A stretch of 64,000 bases of DNA from Celoporthe dispersa (Eukaryota; Ascomycota; Sordariomycetes; Diaporthales; Cryphonectriaceae). A program made the translations under genes and the position numbers. The stretch covers positions 4,464,001-4,528,000 of the forward strand of contig WAID01000003.1 of the NCBI GenBank assembly GCA_016584495.1, in the 5' to 3' direction. This document shows positions 36,937 through 48,619 of the stretch, in pieces. How positions within the stretch are numbered: the stretch's first letter is position 1; each line of letters opens with the position of its first letter. The notes under the pieces are model-generated. The model was not told the origin of the DNA and did not search any database. It saw only the letters and a list, made by a program, of their open reading frames with translations.

Positions 36937-38969
36937 TTTAGGAGGGCCTACGAGGCCATGAATCGGTTCTCAATGTCTTCGAGTGCTTGTAGACTGGTAT
37001 GGATAGGTGAGGTGGTGTTTTGTGGACACGTTTGTTGGTGCATCAATCGTGGTCGTTCACCAGAGAGGACGACGAAATCGATGTCTTGCTGAGCGAGATG
37101 GCAAAGTCCGTGCGCAGGGATGCCAAAATCTCAAGCTCACTGTGTCCCCCACTTCTTTCTGCACCGTGGGTTGAAGTTCTCACGTTGGCCGTTCTCAAAC
37201 TGGTTCATATACCAATTCATCCCTGGTTCATTTTGAAGCTGGCAGTAAATCAGCCATGCTCTGATAAGGCTTGAAAATATCTGATAGCACGAGATGTTCT
37301 ACGTAGGAGTTGAGATGCAGTCAATACTGAGTACTGTGCTTACCTAAGTCATTTCACAATACAACTTAGCGGAACCCAGAAAGAGTGGGGATACACAACG
37401 CCTCCGAGGTTATGTACTATGGTACATAGTAGTGCTGCCACCCGGAGAAGGGGGGAAAACAGAGACAGAAAAGAAGGCTCGTTGTTCCCTGTCAAGCGGA
37501 GTCTTCTCGAGAAGATGGTGTACCGAGATCGAGGAACCGGGTTGGCGAATAGCACCTATCATTCATTCGCACATATGTTGCGTTGTCCTTGCAGTGCGCG
37601 TGTCACAGCCATTTGATAATAGTGTAAGTCAAGCCGTTGCAAGACCATCGCTACAGATCAAACCTGGGTGAATAGTTACCTTGAATTTTTATTTCTTTTT
37701 TCATCCACTCAGCTTTTCCGCGATTGCAAAGTATTTACTTTGACCAAAAAAAGATCACTCTTGTCATCCCATCGGAGTATAAAGAGTTTTTTAGCATGTT
37801 AATTTTGTAGGATTTCATGGAAAGCCTGGCTTACGTCTTAGAGGCTAATTTAAATATAAAGGAAGGCTTAAAAAAAAATGGGCTAGATAAGGTTCATGAG
37901 CTGCTTAATAAAAATGCAGACATAGTTGAATGCATGTCCATCAACAATATTTTATCGACGTGTCTGGCGTCCTAGCGGTTTTTTTTTTTTTTTTTTGGAA
38001 ATCTTTTTTATTACGCATCCGTCAAACAACCCAGGCTTCATGGCCCGCCAAGCCGATGTAGTGCGCCTGCATTGCGGAAAGGCTACGGCTTCACCATGCT
38101 GAAGGTTTTTTGGTTTTCTTTTCATCCAAAAATATCTAACGTATGTGAGGTCTTTATCCATCCAGAGTATCTAGCAAGGTAGAGTTAGTCGTGAATTCGA
38201 CCTGTCGACCTGTCGGCGCCAAAGACGGCAAGGCAAAATAGTCCAGTGCAATGCAACCGTTTGAATGGGATAAAATGCAGGCTACAGACAGCCATTCCAG
38301 TTAATATCCTCGCTATGCAAGGTCGCCCCCGGCCTTCGACGTGTCGGAAAAGGTGCCCAGTGCGCCACTGACATTCGCGCAGGCTTTCTTCTCTCCCCGG
38401 ACCGCACCAGTTCGTTCCCAAGCCGAAAGTCGATAAGATCCCAAGGGAATCAATCTAGCCCGTTTTTTTTTTTCCCTTTCTTCTTCAGGGTTCCCCTACA
38501 ACAACCTAGTTACCACTACAATATCTGGTAGTTGCAATCATTCCCTGTTCCAACACACTAAACACCTTCCAACACCCGCTACCAGAACCCAACCATCAAC
38601 ACAAACTACCCGCTAAAAACCAACACCTCCCTCCCCCCTCCCCCCCCAATAAAGTCGTCATCCTAGCACTCGCAGCCAGTCGACCCAGGCGGGGTTCTTT
38701 TCGCCTGTTCACCCGCCCGCGCTACAGCACCTGCCCTGCCACTGTCTTCCACTGCACGCTCGACTCTAAGCACCCATCACGCCTGTGTCTCTTTGAAAAC
38801 TCGGGCGCGTTGGAGGTTCACCACCACAGTCACCACACTCGATTCAATCAAACACGCCCAACGGGTCTGGTTTCATCGATTTTGATTATCCGGATCATCT
38901 CCCTGGACCTCATTGACCTTATTTGACTTCCGTTTTCAACCAAAAACGGATGTCGCCGCCGCCGATGCT
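36937..38969. other. Divergent intergenic region between spp2 and vid21
   Basis: It contains the two promoters, a perfect-looking palindromic motif GTACTATGGTAC near 37415, an AT-rich island at about 37680-37990 described separately, a T run of about 18 at 37979-37996, and pyrimidine/CAACA-rich leader DNA for vid21 at 38460-38930. No intact gene is supported. A 69-codon minus-strand frame at 38161-37952 has no known motif and runs through the T tract. Confidence 0.5.
37685..37975 (+). pseudogene. AT-rich decayed reading frame of unknown origin
   Basis: One reading frame stays open from 37685 to TAG at 37973 except for a single in-frame TAG at 37808. It encodes about 95 residues with a Lys/Asn/Ile/Leu-rich, protein-like composition (KITLVIPSEYKEFF before the stop; KVHELLNKNADIVE after it). 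A/T strongly dominates the third codon positions, opposite to every verified gene here. I cannot assign a family; the HELLNKNADIVE part faintly recalls an ankyrin-type helix. It may be a relic of transferred DNA or of a mobile element, or an exon of an AT-rich accessory gene. No ends or target-site duplication were found. Confidence 0.3.
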
Positions 38970-41900
38970 ATGACTGAGGTCGAGCGTTCCGGCCTCTCAA
39001 CGCTGATCCAGTCCAAGAAAGAAGAATGGAGGTGTGTCACACCCCATCTTATAGAGCAAACCCTTGCGATCATTTTGATACCCCTTTTATCATGCTAACA
39101 TCGCGCAGGTCAATTAGGACGTCGCGCAAGAGGCGGCTTCATGAGCTCTACTGCGTAGCGACACAAGTGGATGCCCTGCCACTCGTCAACCCCATCGCCG
39201 ACGACCCAAAACCCTTCACTGCGGAGGAAAACAGGTTCCATGATGACAATGTCGTTTTACAGTATGCTTAAACTTCCTAATGGAATTTATTTGAGACGCG
39301 TTTTGTCTGGTCGGAGCCTGCAGACCCGCTAACTCATCATAACAGAGGGCCCTTCCTCAACGAGCGCAACCTGCCTTCGCGATACATCCCCCCAGTGAAC
39401 ATCACCAAGTACTCCATCGCTGCCGCGGAATCTCCCACTAGCGATGTACCCTCCCTCGCAGAACGCAACAATGTCCAAGCGCCCGGCCTCAAGCCACAAT
39501 CGTCTTCTCTGGTGCCTCCGCCGTCCCGGCTTGTGAACCCGGCCGACACGGGCTCTGCTTCGCTCAAGCCATCGCCTGCTGCGCCTGGGCCCTCGCCATT
39601 GCCAGCTGTCGTCCAACCGTCTCAAAACAGTGTCGATGACGATAATCTACACCCGGCCCCGAAGGATCCTCGAGCTGCGGACCGTGCCGCCTCAGTCCAA
39701 CAGTCCCAGCCTAGAGCGATCGCTGCAGATAACATCAGTTCTTTGAATGGGTCGCGAGGGTCGCGCGATGTATCGGCTGGAAGAGAAGTGGCCTTTGTTG
39801 AGCCAGAGAGGCAGCCGATGCGCCCTGAACAGGCGCACGGCAGCACAACGGCACCGGCCGCGGGGGATCATGATGTGGTTGGCAGGCAGGACGAACCAGA
39901 TCCTGACGCGATGGATCTCGATGAGATACCTGGTCGACAAGGCGAACCCTCAAGGCTCACTTCCTTGAAACATCCACCGCTGGATGCCTCCAGGCCACAG
40001 GACATCTTGTCCTCCCCAGGCTCTACTGCGCAGACTGCTACAACTCCAGCTGTACAAGATGCATCCCCCGATACAAGTCCCGACAACGAGGGACCTCCTT
40101 ACTCTGGAGACGACGAGGACTTAGGACAACGGGAGGCAGAACAAGATGAATCGCAGAAGCCAAAGGTGGATCCAGAAGTGGATGAGACCCCAGCCGGAGA
40201 CGTTGTCGAAGCAGGTGCATCCCAATCAGCATCCTCTCAATTACTGCTTGAGTCGGCCAATGCTCCCACCCCGACGAAGGCTCCTGATCAGGCCTCAGTA
40301 CTGTCGCCGCCTTCGAGCTTTCCTCGCACACCTGCGCAGCCAGCGACGCTGTCACTTTCCACCACTGACGGAGGAGTTACGACTGAAGCAAGTCTTGAGA
40401 ACATCAAGGATGGACACCAATCTGCTACTCAGACACCGCACTCGGCAAGCCAGAGCGAGACGCCGCCGAGCGTTCAGACTCAGGCACCAACGGATGAGCG
40501 GATTGTGCCAGTGATTCCAGCATCTACAGCTCCCAGCATTCACGATAACGCAGGACCATCCATTGCTGTTCCAGCGGTCCCAATAGCTGCAAACGAAGGA
40601 GTCGCCCAACCCCGGGTGGAGCAGGACACCCAACCAGAGACCACTAGCCCTGAAGCACCGATTGTAGATGCTGGCCTACCTGAGGACCGGTCTGATCCTC
40701 ACCAGCACGAAACAGATACGGCCGTCCTGGTGCCGCGAAAGAGAGGCTTTGCGGAGAGGCACGGCCTGAAGCACAAGAGGGCTCCTACTGTCTTTTTCGA
40801 GAAGCAGGCGAAGGAATCTGACGACACGATTGTTGCCAGCTCATCTCACGGGAAACCGCAACGCATCCCAACCGATGATTACTTCGTGCCTCTGTTTTTC
40901 GATGGCTTCACCCGTCAATCTAATTGGATGAAGGGTCCCGAACAACTCCTGGCTAACACACACAAGACGCTATCGTCTCCGGACTGTGCTATTGTCCTAC
41001 AAGAAAAGCAGGCTTGCAATGTACTTCGCCGCATCTATCATCTACAGCAGCATGATAAGTGGTCTCTTAGGCAGCCCAAGCGCTGCCCCGAGCCGACGAG
41101 ACCGCCGAGTCATTGGGATTCATTATTGCAAGAAATGAAATGGATGCGGACTGACTTCCGGGAGGAACGCAAGTGGAAGCGAACTGTCGCCCGAAATCTG
41201 GCCGAGGCCTGTGCCGAGTGGGTAATGTCCAACGACGAGGAGAGGAAGCTACTCCAGGTGAACGCGAAACCACCTCCAACAAGTGTCACATCATCCACCA
41301 AGTCTGCGTCCCACCTGCGCGGAGCAGATTCGCTGCCAACCCCTATGCCCGACTTGATCCCATCGGACGATGCAGACTCCCCCATGGATGTTGACGACGA
41401 GATCCAAGATTGGAGCATGGACGGACTAGCGCCCTCTACCATCTTTGCTTTGCAAGACGATGACGTTATATTCGGTTTGCGAAGGTCTGCAGCTTCGGAT
41501 CAGCTCCTCGAAGAACTACCTTTGTATGGCGTGCCACTCAAACCGCCTCAGCCAGATCTGCCTATGCCAGAATACGACCCCGATGCACGGTGGCGTCGTC
41601 CCGCTCTGCCACTGAGCAAGTATGTGGACGGAGAAATGGTCCTAAGACCAGAAGTGCCCTGCTTGAAGCAAAGCCGTTTCAAGTACGCCGTGGAGGATGA
41701 GGGTGACGAATTTGAGGTTGCAGGCGCCAGCGATCTTGAGGGATCAAAGCTGACACCGGAGAACACCGACGTGGCTCTGTTCCGCCCAGATATGAAGGTG
41801 ATTCGGGACAGGCTGCATGCCGGACATCAATTCAGGCCTCCAACCGAATCACTAATGCCGCTTCAGAGCTTTTACGAAAACAGGTTGGCCTCAATGTGGA

Positions 41901-43678
41901 CTCTTGCCGAGGACGACGAACTCAGGAAACTGGTACGGGAGTTCTCATACAACTGGTCACTGATTTCCCAAATGATCACGTCAAAGTCTGTATTCCTCTC
42001 CGCAGAAGAGAGGCGAACGCCATGGGAGTGCTTCGAGCGATGGGTCCAACTGGAAGGGTACCCAAATGATACGGCAAGGAGTCAGTACTTCCAAACCTAT
42101 CAGAGGCGAATCGACGCGGCGCAAAGAGCCATTGCTCAAGCAAACGACAACGCGAGACCACAAGTAGGACCCAACGGTGCTGTTGTGCCAGTGCAGCGGC
42201 GACGACCTACTTTGCCCTTTCGAGTGGATAGGAAACCCTTCAAGAGGCCTTTTGCAATCATCGATGCCATGAAGAAGCTGGCTAAGAAGCGAGAAGCAAC
42301 TGTCGCTAAGCAACAGCAGACCGCAAGCCAACAGAGCAAGAGGCCATCCGAGAACCCGCAACCGAAGCTGCCTACCAAGACCCCAGAGGACTACAGCCGT
42401 CTACGTCACGAGCGCGAGAAGCAAATGCACGAGAAGCTACTGAGATTCACCCAGCAGCAAGAAGCACAGCGACAGGTAAGTCTACCCGCACGACAAAGGA
42501 ATGGCGGAAGCCATGCTGATCGAACACCTGCACAGGCTGCTGCTATGCAGGGCAGGGTGGCGAATCAAGTGGGGCGTGTCGCAGCTGCTCCAGGAGCTGG
42601 TCAAGCTATTCAGAACGCCGCCGCTGCTGCTCATGCCGCGGGCCTCCCCAACCCTCTGGCAGCCCAGATGGTGGCTAGGCAGATGCCAATCCCAGGTCAG
42701 GCACGTGCTAGGCTTCCGATGCAGCAGCAGCAGCAAGCGGCTCTCGCTGCGCAGATGGCTGCCGGAGGGCTCGTCCCCCAAATGCCTGTGAATGTCAACG
42801 GCATGACGCAGGCGCAGCTGGCCGTGCTACAGGCAGGGCAGCGGATGCAAGTGCCAGACGCGAACCTGGTGATGCAGGCTAAGCGGATACATGACCAACA
42901 AAGGCGTCAACAGGCAGCCCAACAGCAGCAGCAGGCACAAGCACAAGGTCAGGTCCATCATCACTCCCCGCAACCGCAGGGCCAACAGCAACAGCCGCAG
43001 CAGCTACCGCCGCATCACTCTCCTCCGCAAGCGCAAGCGCAGCCGGTCCAGCAGCCGCAACAAAACCAGGCCATGCCAAATGGGTCGGCAGCACAAGGAA
43101 ACTCTCCCCTCATCCGCAATGGTATGAATGGCGTCCAGAATAACTTCATGATGAACAACATGGGGGCGTACGCACCCAACGGCATGGGGTCGTCACCTCG
43201 CCCGGTGGCGTCGGCCTGAACATGCAGGCTGGAGCAGGTGGCTCACCACCACCCGGCTTTGCGCAACCTCGAGGCTTGCCGCCCAGCATGCAAGCTCACT
43301 TTGCGGAGTTTGAGAACCAGATCAGGGCTCAGCACCCAGAAATGTCTCCCGGTGTGATTCGTTCGACCGCGATCATGCGCTACGGCCAATTGTTTAGGCA
43401 GAACATGGGTAAGAACACCGTGGTACAGCATGCAATGGACGCCGCGGCGGGCAGCAGCTCGCAACAACAACAAGCTCACGCCAACGGGGTCCCGACGACC
43501 ACGAGCCCGCAACAGTACGCACAACTGTTACGCCAGCAGCAGCAGCAGCAGCAACAACAGATGGGACAGCAGCACACACAACAGCAAGTTGCTCAACATC
43601 AACAGCAGCAGCAGGCCATCGCGCAAGGCGGCGGCAGCCCGACAAATAAGTCAGCAGCAGCAGCAACAACAGCAGCAC

Positions 43679-43710
<32 letters not shown>

Positions 43711-43804
43711 GCAGCACCAACAGCAGCAGCAGCAGCAGCAGCAACAGCAACAACAACACCAACGGCAACCGAGTGGAAGCGCGACACCGGTACCGGGTAG
43801 ATAG
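38970..43804 (+). CDS. vid21: Vid21/Eaf1, scaffold subunit of the NuA4 histone acetyltransferase, with two apparent frameshifts
   Basis: Exons 38970-39031, 39109-39261, 39346-42475 and 42536-43804 give about 1537 residues. Vid21/Eaf1 assembles NuA4, which acetylates histones H4 and H2A. The short N-terminal exons carry a conserved Eaf1 opening (KKEEW joined to RSIRTSRKRRLHELY). A long disordered region follows. Then come DYFVPLFFDGFTRQSNW, an HSA domain (HWDSLLQEMKWMRTDFREER with KWKRTVARNLAEAC, about residues 625-690) that binds actin-related proteins, and a SANT/Myb-like domain (WTLAEDDELRKLVREFSYNW, about 885-950). The C-terminus is Gln/Ala rich. The 60-nt intron 42476-42535 has a perfect GTAAGT donor and is stop-free, so an ORF finder reads through it. 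One G is missing near 43186-43189 and one base is extra near 43645-43652. I prefer the poly-Gln end (SGSATPVPGR), stopping at 43804. Confidence 0.9.
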
Positions 43805-45061
43805 GGTACAGCCGAGGGATCAGCCGAGGGTTCAGCTGAGGGACCTGGTAGTGCATCATTTGATATGTGCAAGCTTTAGTGAGCTGAGGACGGGCCTCAG
43901 TGGCTGGCAATTTTTCACAGGAAGAAGGGATCGCCATTGTCCCTGTGACACTTTGGCCATCGCCACAGGGTTCAGGAGCGGAGCATCACATGTACGACAA
44001 TAAAGGAACGAGGAGTGAGGGAGCAGAATAAGTCGGGAGTGTCGGCGGCGCTCGGCATCAGCTCTGGTAGAGACGGGGTCGGCAGCATACGCAGCAGGGC
44101 AAGTTTGTCACTTCGAGCGGCATTCACGAGAGCCCGCCATCGGGAGCACGAGCGGTGTGCATGGCAGGACAGAGAGAGCAAGAGGAGGGACGCAGAGACA
44201 CGCGGACCAGACCTGGCCATTTGCCTGCGTTTAGAGCGTTGTGAGTAGATTAGCATCATTGGCAAGAAGAAAAGAAATCAACAGAGCTAGGCTACCTCAG
44301 CCAGCCGCCAAACTCGTCGCAGGGCCCAACCCTAGGCAACCCATGAAAAAAATAAATAAATAAAAAAAGTGACGCCGCCAAGAGAGGGAGGAAATGGGTG
44401 GTGCCGCCCCTTAGCCTCACCTCCCGTGGAGAATGAACGAGACCTGCGTCCCGGGTAAACGAAATTGACTCGGGACAATTCCCCCGCCATCTTGATTGCT
44501 AAACAAGGCTAAGACAACCTGCTCTACCCAAAGAACGCCCCCTACTTACCCCACGATAGTGGTGGAGGGGATGGATCGTGGGGGATGGAAATTTGAGCGA
44601 GTGATTGTGCGGATGCCCCATTCTGGGGGAACTTCGAGGGTCATGATCAACAGCCACGATCCCTTTTGATCGCGTGGTGGTGTCATTTGTCTTTCTCTTC
44701 TTACCGGAAGGGAGGCAAGATGATCGTGATGTGCTGTGGGAAGGGAACATGCTTGGGGTGATGGGCTTTAGTGTATGATCAAGCAGTGGTCCCATTTTAT
44801 ATAAAATAGCAGCAGCAGAAAAATTGCACCAAAAAGCTTGTCGTGATACTGGGTGGTTTTTTTTTCCCTTTCTTTCTTTTCTTTTTCTTTTCACAATCCT
44901 AGCTTCCGCTTGTCCTTTTGCCTACGTGATAGTTCTAGGAACATCTTGACGTCCTCAGCTCCTTCTTTTCCTTCCTCTCTTTTCACCCTCTCGTCTTGCC
45001 AGACGGACACGCCTCCTACCTCTCTCAAGTACATTCTGAGGTCTCAAGCTGTTCTGGCGCC
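43805..45061. other. Intergenic between vid21 and the GH13 gene
   Basis: No supported gene. It has the vid21 3' UTR, a short A/T-rich patch near 44345-44370, and a T/C-rich leader (44850-45000) before the alpha-glucosidase start. Confidence 0.5.
43999..44004 (+). terminator. Candidate polyadenylation signal of vid21
   Basis: AATAAA about 195 nt after the stop codon on the sense strand; inferred from sequence only. Confidence 0.4.
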
Positions 45062-47136
45062 ATGGCGGACAAAAAGTGGTGGAAGGAAGGCGTGGCCTAG
45101 TAAGTGACCTACCTCACCCCGTCACCCCAGCCAGCAAAAAGGCGTACACAAAGGACCTATGGGCCTCGGCGTGTCTGTGCCTGTAAGAGAAGAGAAAGGC
45201 TTTCGCTAACCCCTGGGATCCTCTTATCCGCAACACAGCCAGATCTACCCAGCCAGCTTCAAAGACGACAACGGCGATGGGCTTGGTGACATCCCAGGAA
45301 TCATCTCCAAGGTGGACTACCTCAGAGACCTGGGTGTAGACATCATATGGGTGTCTCCCATGTTCGAGAGGTGAGGCGCTCCCCTGACAGCTTTCCCCCT
45401 CACCAGGCTGGTGTCTTGCGAGCTGCCGCTGATCTCCCAGGACAGCCCTCAGGTCGACATGGGCTACGATATCTCCAACTATGAAGCCGTCCACGCGCCC
45501 TACGGCACGGTGGAAGACATGGAGGTGCTGATCAGCGAGTGCCACAAGCGAGGGATGCGGCTCATCCTCGACCTCGTCATCAACCACACGTCGGACCAGC
45601 ACGCCTGGTTTAAGGAGTCGCGGTCCTCACGCGACAACCCCAAGCGCGACTGGTACATCTGGTGCCCGCCCCGGTACGACCAGTCCGGCAACCGCGTGGC
45701 CCCGACGAACTGGCGCAGCTATTTTGGCGGGCCGGCTTGGGACTTTGACGAGGCGACGGGCGAGTACTACCTCCACCTCTTCGCCAAGGAGCAGCCGGAC
45801 CTCAACTGGGAGAGCGAGGCGTGCAGGCGGGCCATCTACGACAGCGCAATGCGGTTCTGGCTGGACAAGGGCGTCGACGGGTTCCGCGTGGACACGGTGA
45901 ACATGTACAGCAAGGGGCCGGTCGCCGAGCTCAAGGACGCCCCCGTCGTGGATCGTGATGTCTACGAGCAGCCCGCGTGGGACCTGTACGCCAACGGGCC
46001 GCGCATGCACGAGTTCCTGCGCGAGATGAACGATGAGGTGCTGGGCCGGTACGACACGATGACGGTCGGCGAGCTGCCGCACACGCCGGAGCCGGCGAGC
46101 GTACTGAGGTATGTCGGCGCCGCCCAGCGGCAGCTCAGCATGGTGTTCCAGTTCGACATGGTCGTCATCGGCCAGGGCACGTCGGAAAGATACATACGCC
46201 GCGAGTGGAAACTGCCACAGCTGAAGGAGGCCGTGACCAAGTGGCAGCAGTTCATCGACGGCACCGACGGCTGGACCACGGCGTTTTGCGAAAACCACGA
46301 CCAGGCGCGCTCCGTCTCGCGGTTTGCGTCTGATGCTCCTGCGTACCGGGCTGCGTCGGCCAAGATGCTGGCCTTGTTCATGTGCTCGCTTACGGGCACA
46401 CTGTTTATATACCAAGGGCAGGAGATCGGCATGGTAAGTCTGCTTTGGGGGGAAGGGGAAGGGGGGAAGTGAAGAATGCTTCTGCTGGGTCCCTTCCACA
46501 AGAAGAGAGTGCAGGGCTGGCGCTGACGATACCCGACAGGTCAATATTCCTCAAGACTGGCCAATAGATGAGTACAAAGACATCGAAGGGCTGCACCACT
46601 ACCAAGAGGTCGCAAAAGCAACAGACAACAACCAGGAGGCCCTGGCTGGGGTCCTCAAGAACCTGTCGATGCTGGGTAGGGACAACGCCCGCACCCCCAT
46701 GCAATGGGACGGGTCAGCGCACGCCGGCTTCACGAGCGCGGGAGCTACCCCGTGGATGAGGATCAATGACAGCTACACCGAGATCAATGTTGCGAAACAG
46801 CTGGAGGAGCCGGGCTCGGTGCTGAAGTTCTGGAGGGATATGATCAAGTTCCGCAAGGCTCACGCTGACCTGTTGATATACGGGGCGTTTGAGCCCCTGG
46901 ACATGGAGAACGAGCAGGCGTTTGTCTTCGTCAAGAAGCATGGTGGCGAGAAGATCTTGGTGGGCCTCAACTTCTCAGACAAGGACCAACACGTCGACGT
47001 CCCTGGGGTCGGGGAATATGTGTTGCAGGTGAGCAGCTACACCGGCGACGGCCAAAAGACGACGCAAGCAAAGGTATCTGGAGGCTCGAGGATGACTCTA
47101 CGGCCGTGGGAGGGCCATCTCTATATCCATCAATAA
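45062..47136 (+). CDS. Intracellular GH13 alpha-glucosidase (maltase / oligo-1,6-glucosidase type)
   Basis: Exons 45062-45099, 45239-45370, 45446-46433 and 46540-47136 give 584 residues. The enzyme hydrolyses terminal alpha-glucosidic bonds of maltose-like sugars. There is no signal peptide (start MADKKWWKEGVAYQIYP), so it acts in the cytosol, as fungal maltases do. GH13 motifs are complete: DGLGDIPGI; region I DLVINHTSDQH; region II GFRVDTVN with nucleophile Asp206; region III VGELPH with acid/base Glu266; region IV ENHDQARSVSRF with Asp342. The C-terminal beta domain contains TPMQWD and ends HLYIHQ. Intron donors are GTAAGT, GTGAGG and GTAAGT. Length and order match yeast-type maltases. Substrate preference (alpha-1,4 versus alpha-1,6) cannot be fixed here. 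No maltose permease or Zn2Cys6 regulator lies next to it in the window. Confidence 0.93.
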
Positions 47137-47196
47137 CAAGACACGAGCTCATAAAGCTCATAGCGTATGTACAACTTGACGCCCTCGTCAGAATGG

Positions 47197-47202
47197 AATA
47201 AA
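47197..47202 (+). terminator. Candidate polyadenylation signal of the GH13 gene
   Basis: AATAAA 61 nt past the stop codon, in the 77-bp gap between this gene and the convergent one, so the two transcripts probably overlap at their 3' ends. Confidence 0.45.
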
Positions 47203-47213
47203 GATCCCCAGCC

Positions 47214-47850
47214 TCAGCGCCTGAACCAGTCATTGCCGCCCATAGACTTCTTGGCGCCAACAGTCTTCTGGTTGATGGGCCAATTATTGACGCTGTACCA
47301 CCATCTCCGGGCTTTGGCGCCCAGCGAGTTCCCGCTCAGCTGAGCATTTCTGTTCCAGTGCTGCCAGCCGCAGAGGACCAGGTTGTAGACGACTCCTTGT
47401 ATCATCGGCATCATGATCTGTTATGGCATTTTCCCCCAAGGTCAGCAAGTGGACTGGAACGAAGGGGGGAAAAAAAATTCCATGCACATGTGTATCCTCC
47501 AGGAGATATGCAGAACGACCTACATGGTCCTTGGTCGTGATCCAGGCCACCATCCACCACGACTTGGCATCTTGTATGCTGTGCAGGTAGCTCTGCTCGA
47601 ACCGCAGGTCCGGGATGGGCGGGAGGTGGGAGAAGCGGTTCTGAGGCCTGAGAACGCTCACTGGGATGTCGTCGTCGTCGTCATCGCCGAGGTCGCGGGC
47701 GCTGCTGGCCTTCTTCTCCTCCAGCTGGACCGGCTCCCTCGTGTCTGCGGCGGTGGAGGGGTTGAGGTCGTGGGCCGCAGAGGGTGCCCGGTTGATGTGG
47801 GCGGTCTGGATGGTCTCTGCTATCTGCATGGGGATTTCGGATGAGGCCAT
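47214..47850 (-). CDS. DUF1770-type fungal protein, Atg43-like (mitophagy receptor family)
   Basis: Exons 47850-47524 and 47417-47214 join in phase 0 to give 176 residues. The N-terminal half is disordered, with an acidic run (GDDDDDDIP). The conserved block is LPPIPDLRFEQSYLHSI followed by WWMVAWITTKDH, and across the intron IMMPMIQGVVYNLVLCGWQHWN. The latter is a hydrophobic segment likely to enter a membrane. The C-terminus ends in a basic/aromatic stretch (RRWWYSVNNWPIN). This block matches my memory of the fungal DUF1770 family, which includes the fission yeast mitophagy receptor Atg43 of the mitochondrial outer membrane. The family link is fairly confident; the mitophagy role is by family only, and I see no clear Atg8-interacting motif. 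It is tail to tail with the GH13 gene and head to head with eRF1. Confidence 0.7.
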
Positions 47851-48619
47851 GGTGGGCGACTGTGGCGGGGGGTTGTTCGCGAGAGGGCGTCTGGAGATGA
47901 GGGCTGGTTAGGGGCTTTGGGGCCCTGGTTTACAGGCCCACTTGAAGCTGCTTTGCGCCTAGAGGGGGGAAGAGAGAGAGAGAGAGAGAGAGACTGTGCC
48001 CAGGTGGGTAGCGTGACGTCAGCTGGTTGGTTGATTGATTGGTTTGGGCACACACAGGATTGCAGCCTGCTAGTGATTCCTGAAATGATGACTCAAAGGG
48101 AGGAATGGGTGCTCATTGACCAGGGTTTGGGGGGGGGAGAAGGCCTGGGAGAAACTACCCACTGTGAGCTGCACTTTTGAAGGGTCACAATGGGCGGACA
48201 AGTGAGTAGTGATTGATTGTCGAGTTGGTTTGTGTCTTGTTGGCTGCTGGTGAATGCGGCTCTGGCCGGGTTAAGCTTCCTTAGGGGCCTCTGGAGACGG
48301 GGGGAGGGGTGAGTCGGGCCAATGACAGGTGGCAGTCAGCATTGGTGGGGTCTGGCTGCAACGCCCTCAGGCCAGGCCAGTTTTTGACCTCTCCCCTCAA
48401 AAATCATCCACCTCCACCAAAACCCCCGCCATCAAAACCACCTCTTCTTTCCCATACAAGCTGGTTTCTCTTTTCCTCCTTTCTTTTTTTTCCTTTTTGT
48501 CTCCGAGAACTCCCACCTTACCCGGTCTCCTGGACACCCCTCCCCCTTCAGCTGCCGCTTGACTGCAGCTCCCCACAACAGATCGAGAAGGTCGCTACGG
48601 CGTCTACAACACAGCCAAA
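47851..48619. promoter_or_regulatory. Shared divergent promoter of the DUF1770 gene and eRF1
   Basis: 770 bp between two start codons on opposite strands. It includes a (GA)n run at about 47969-47992 and a strong CT/T-rich tract at 48440-48500 just before eRF1, typical of highly expressed fungal translation genes. No TATA box is evident. Confidence 0.5.

Noticed and set aside
45627..46544. 305-codon minus-strand frame opposite the GH13 gene
   Set aside because: Antisense shadow crossing a supported sense intron; no independent signals.
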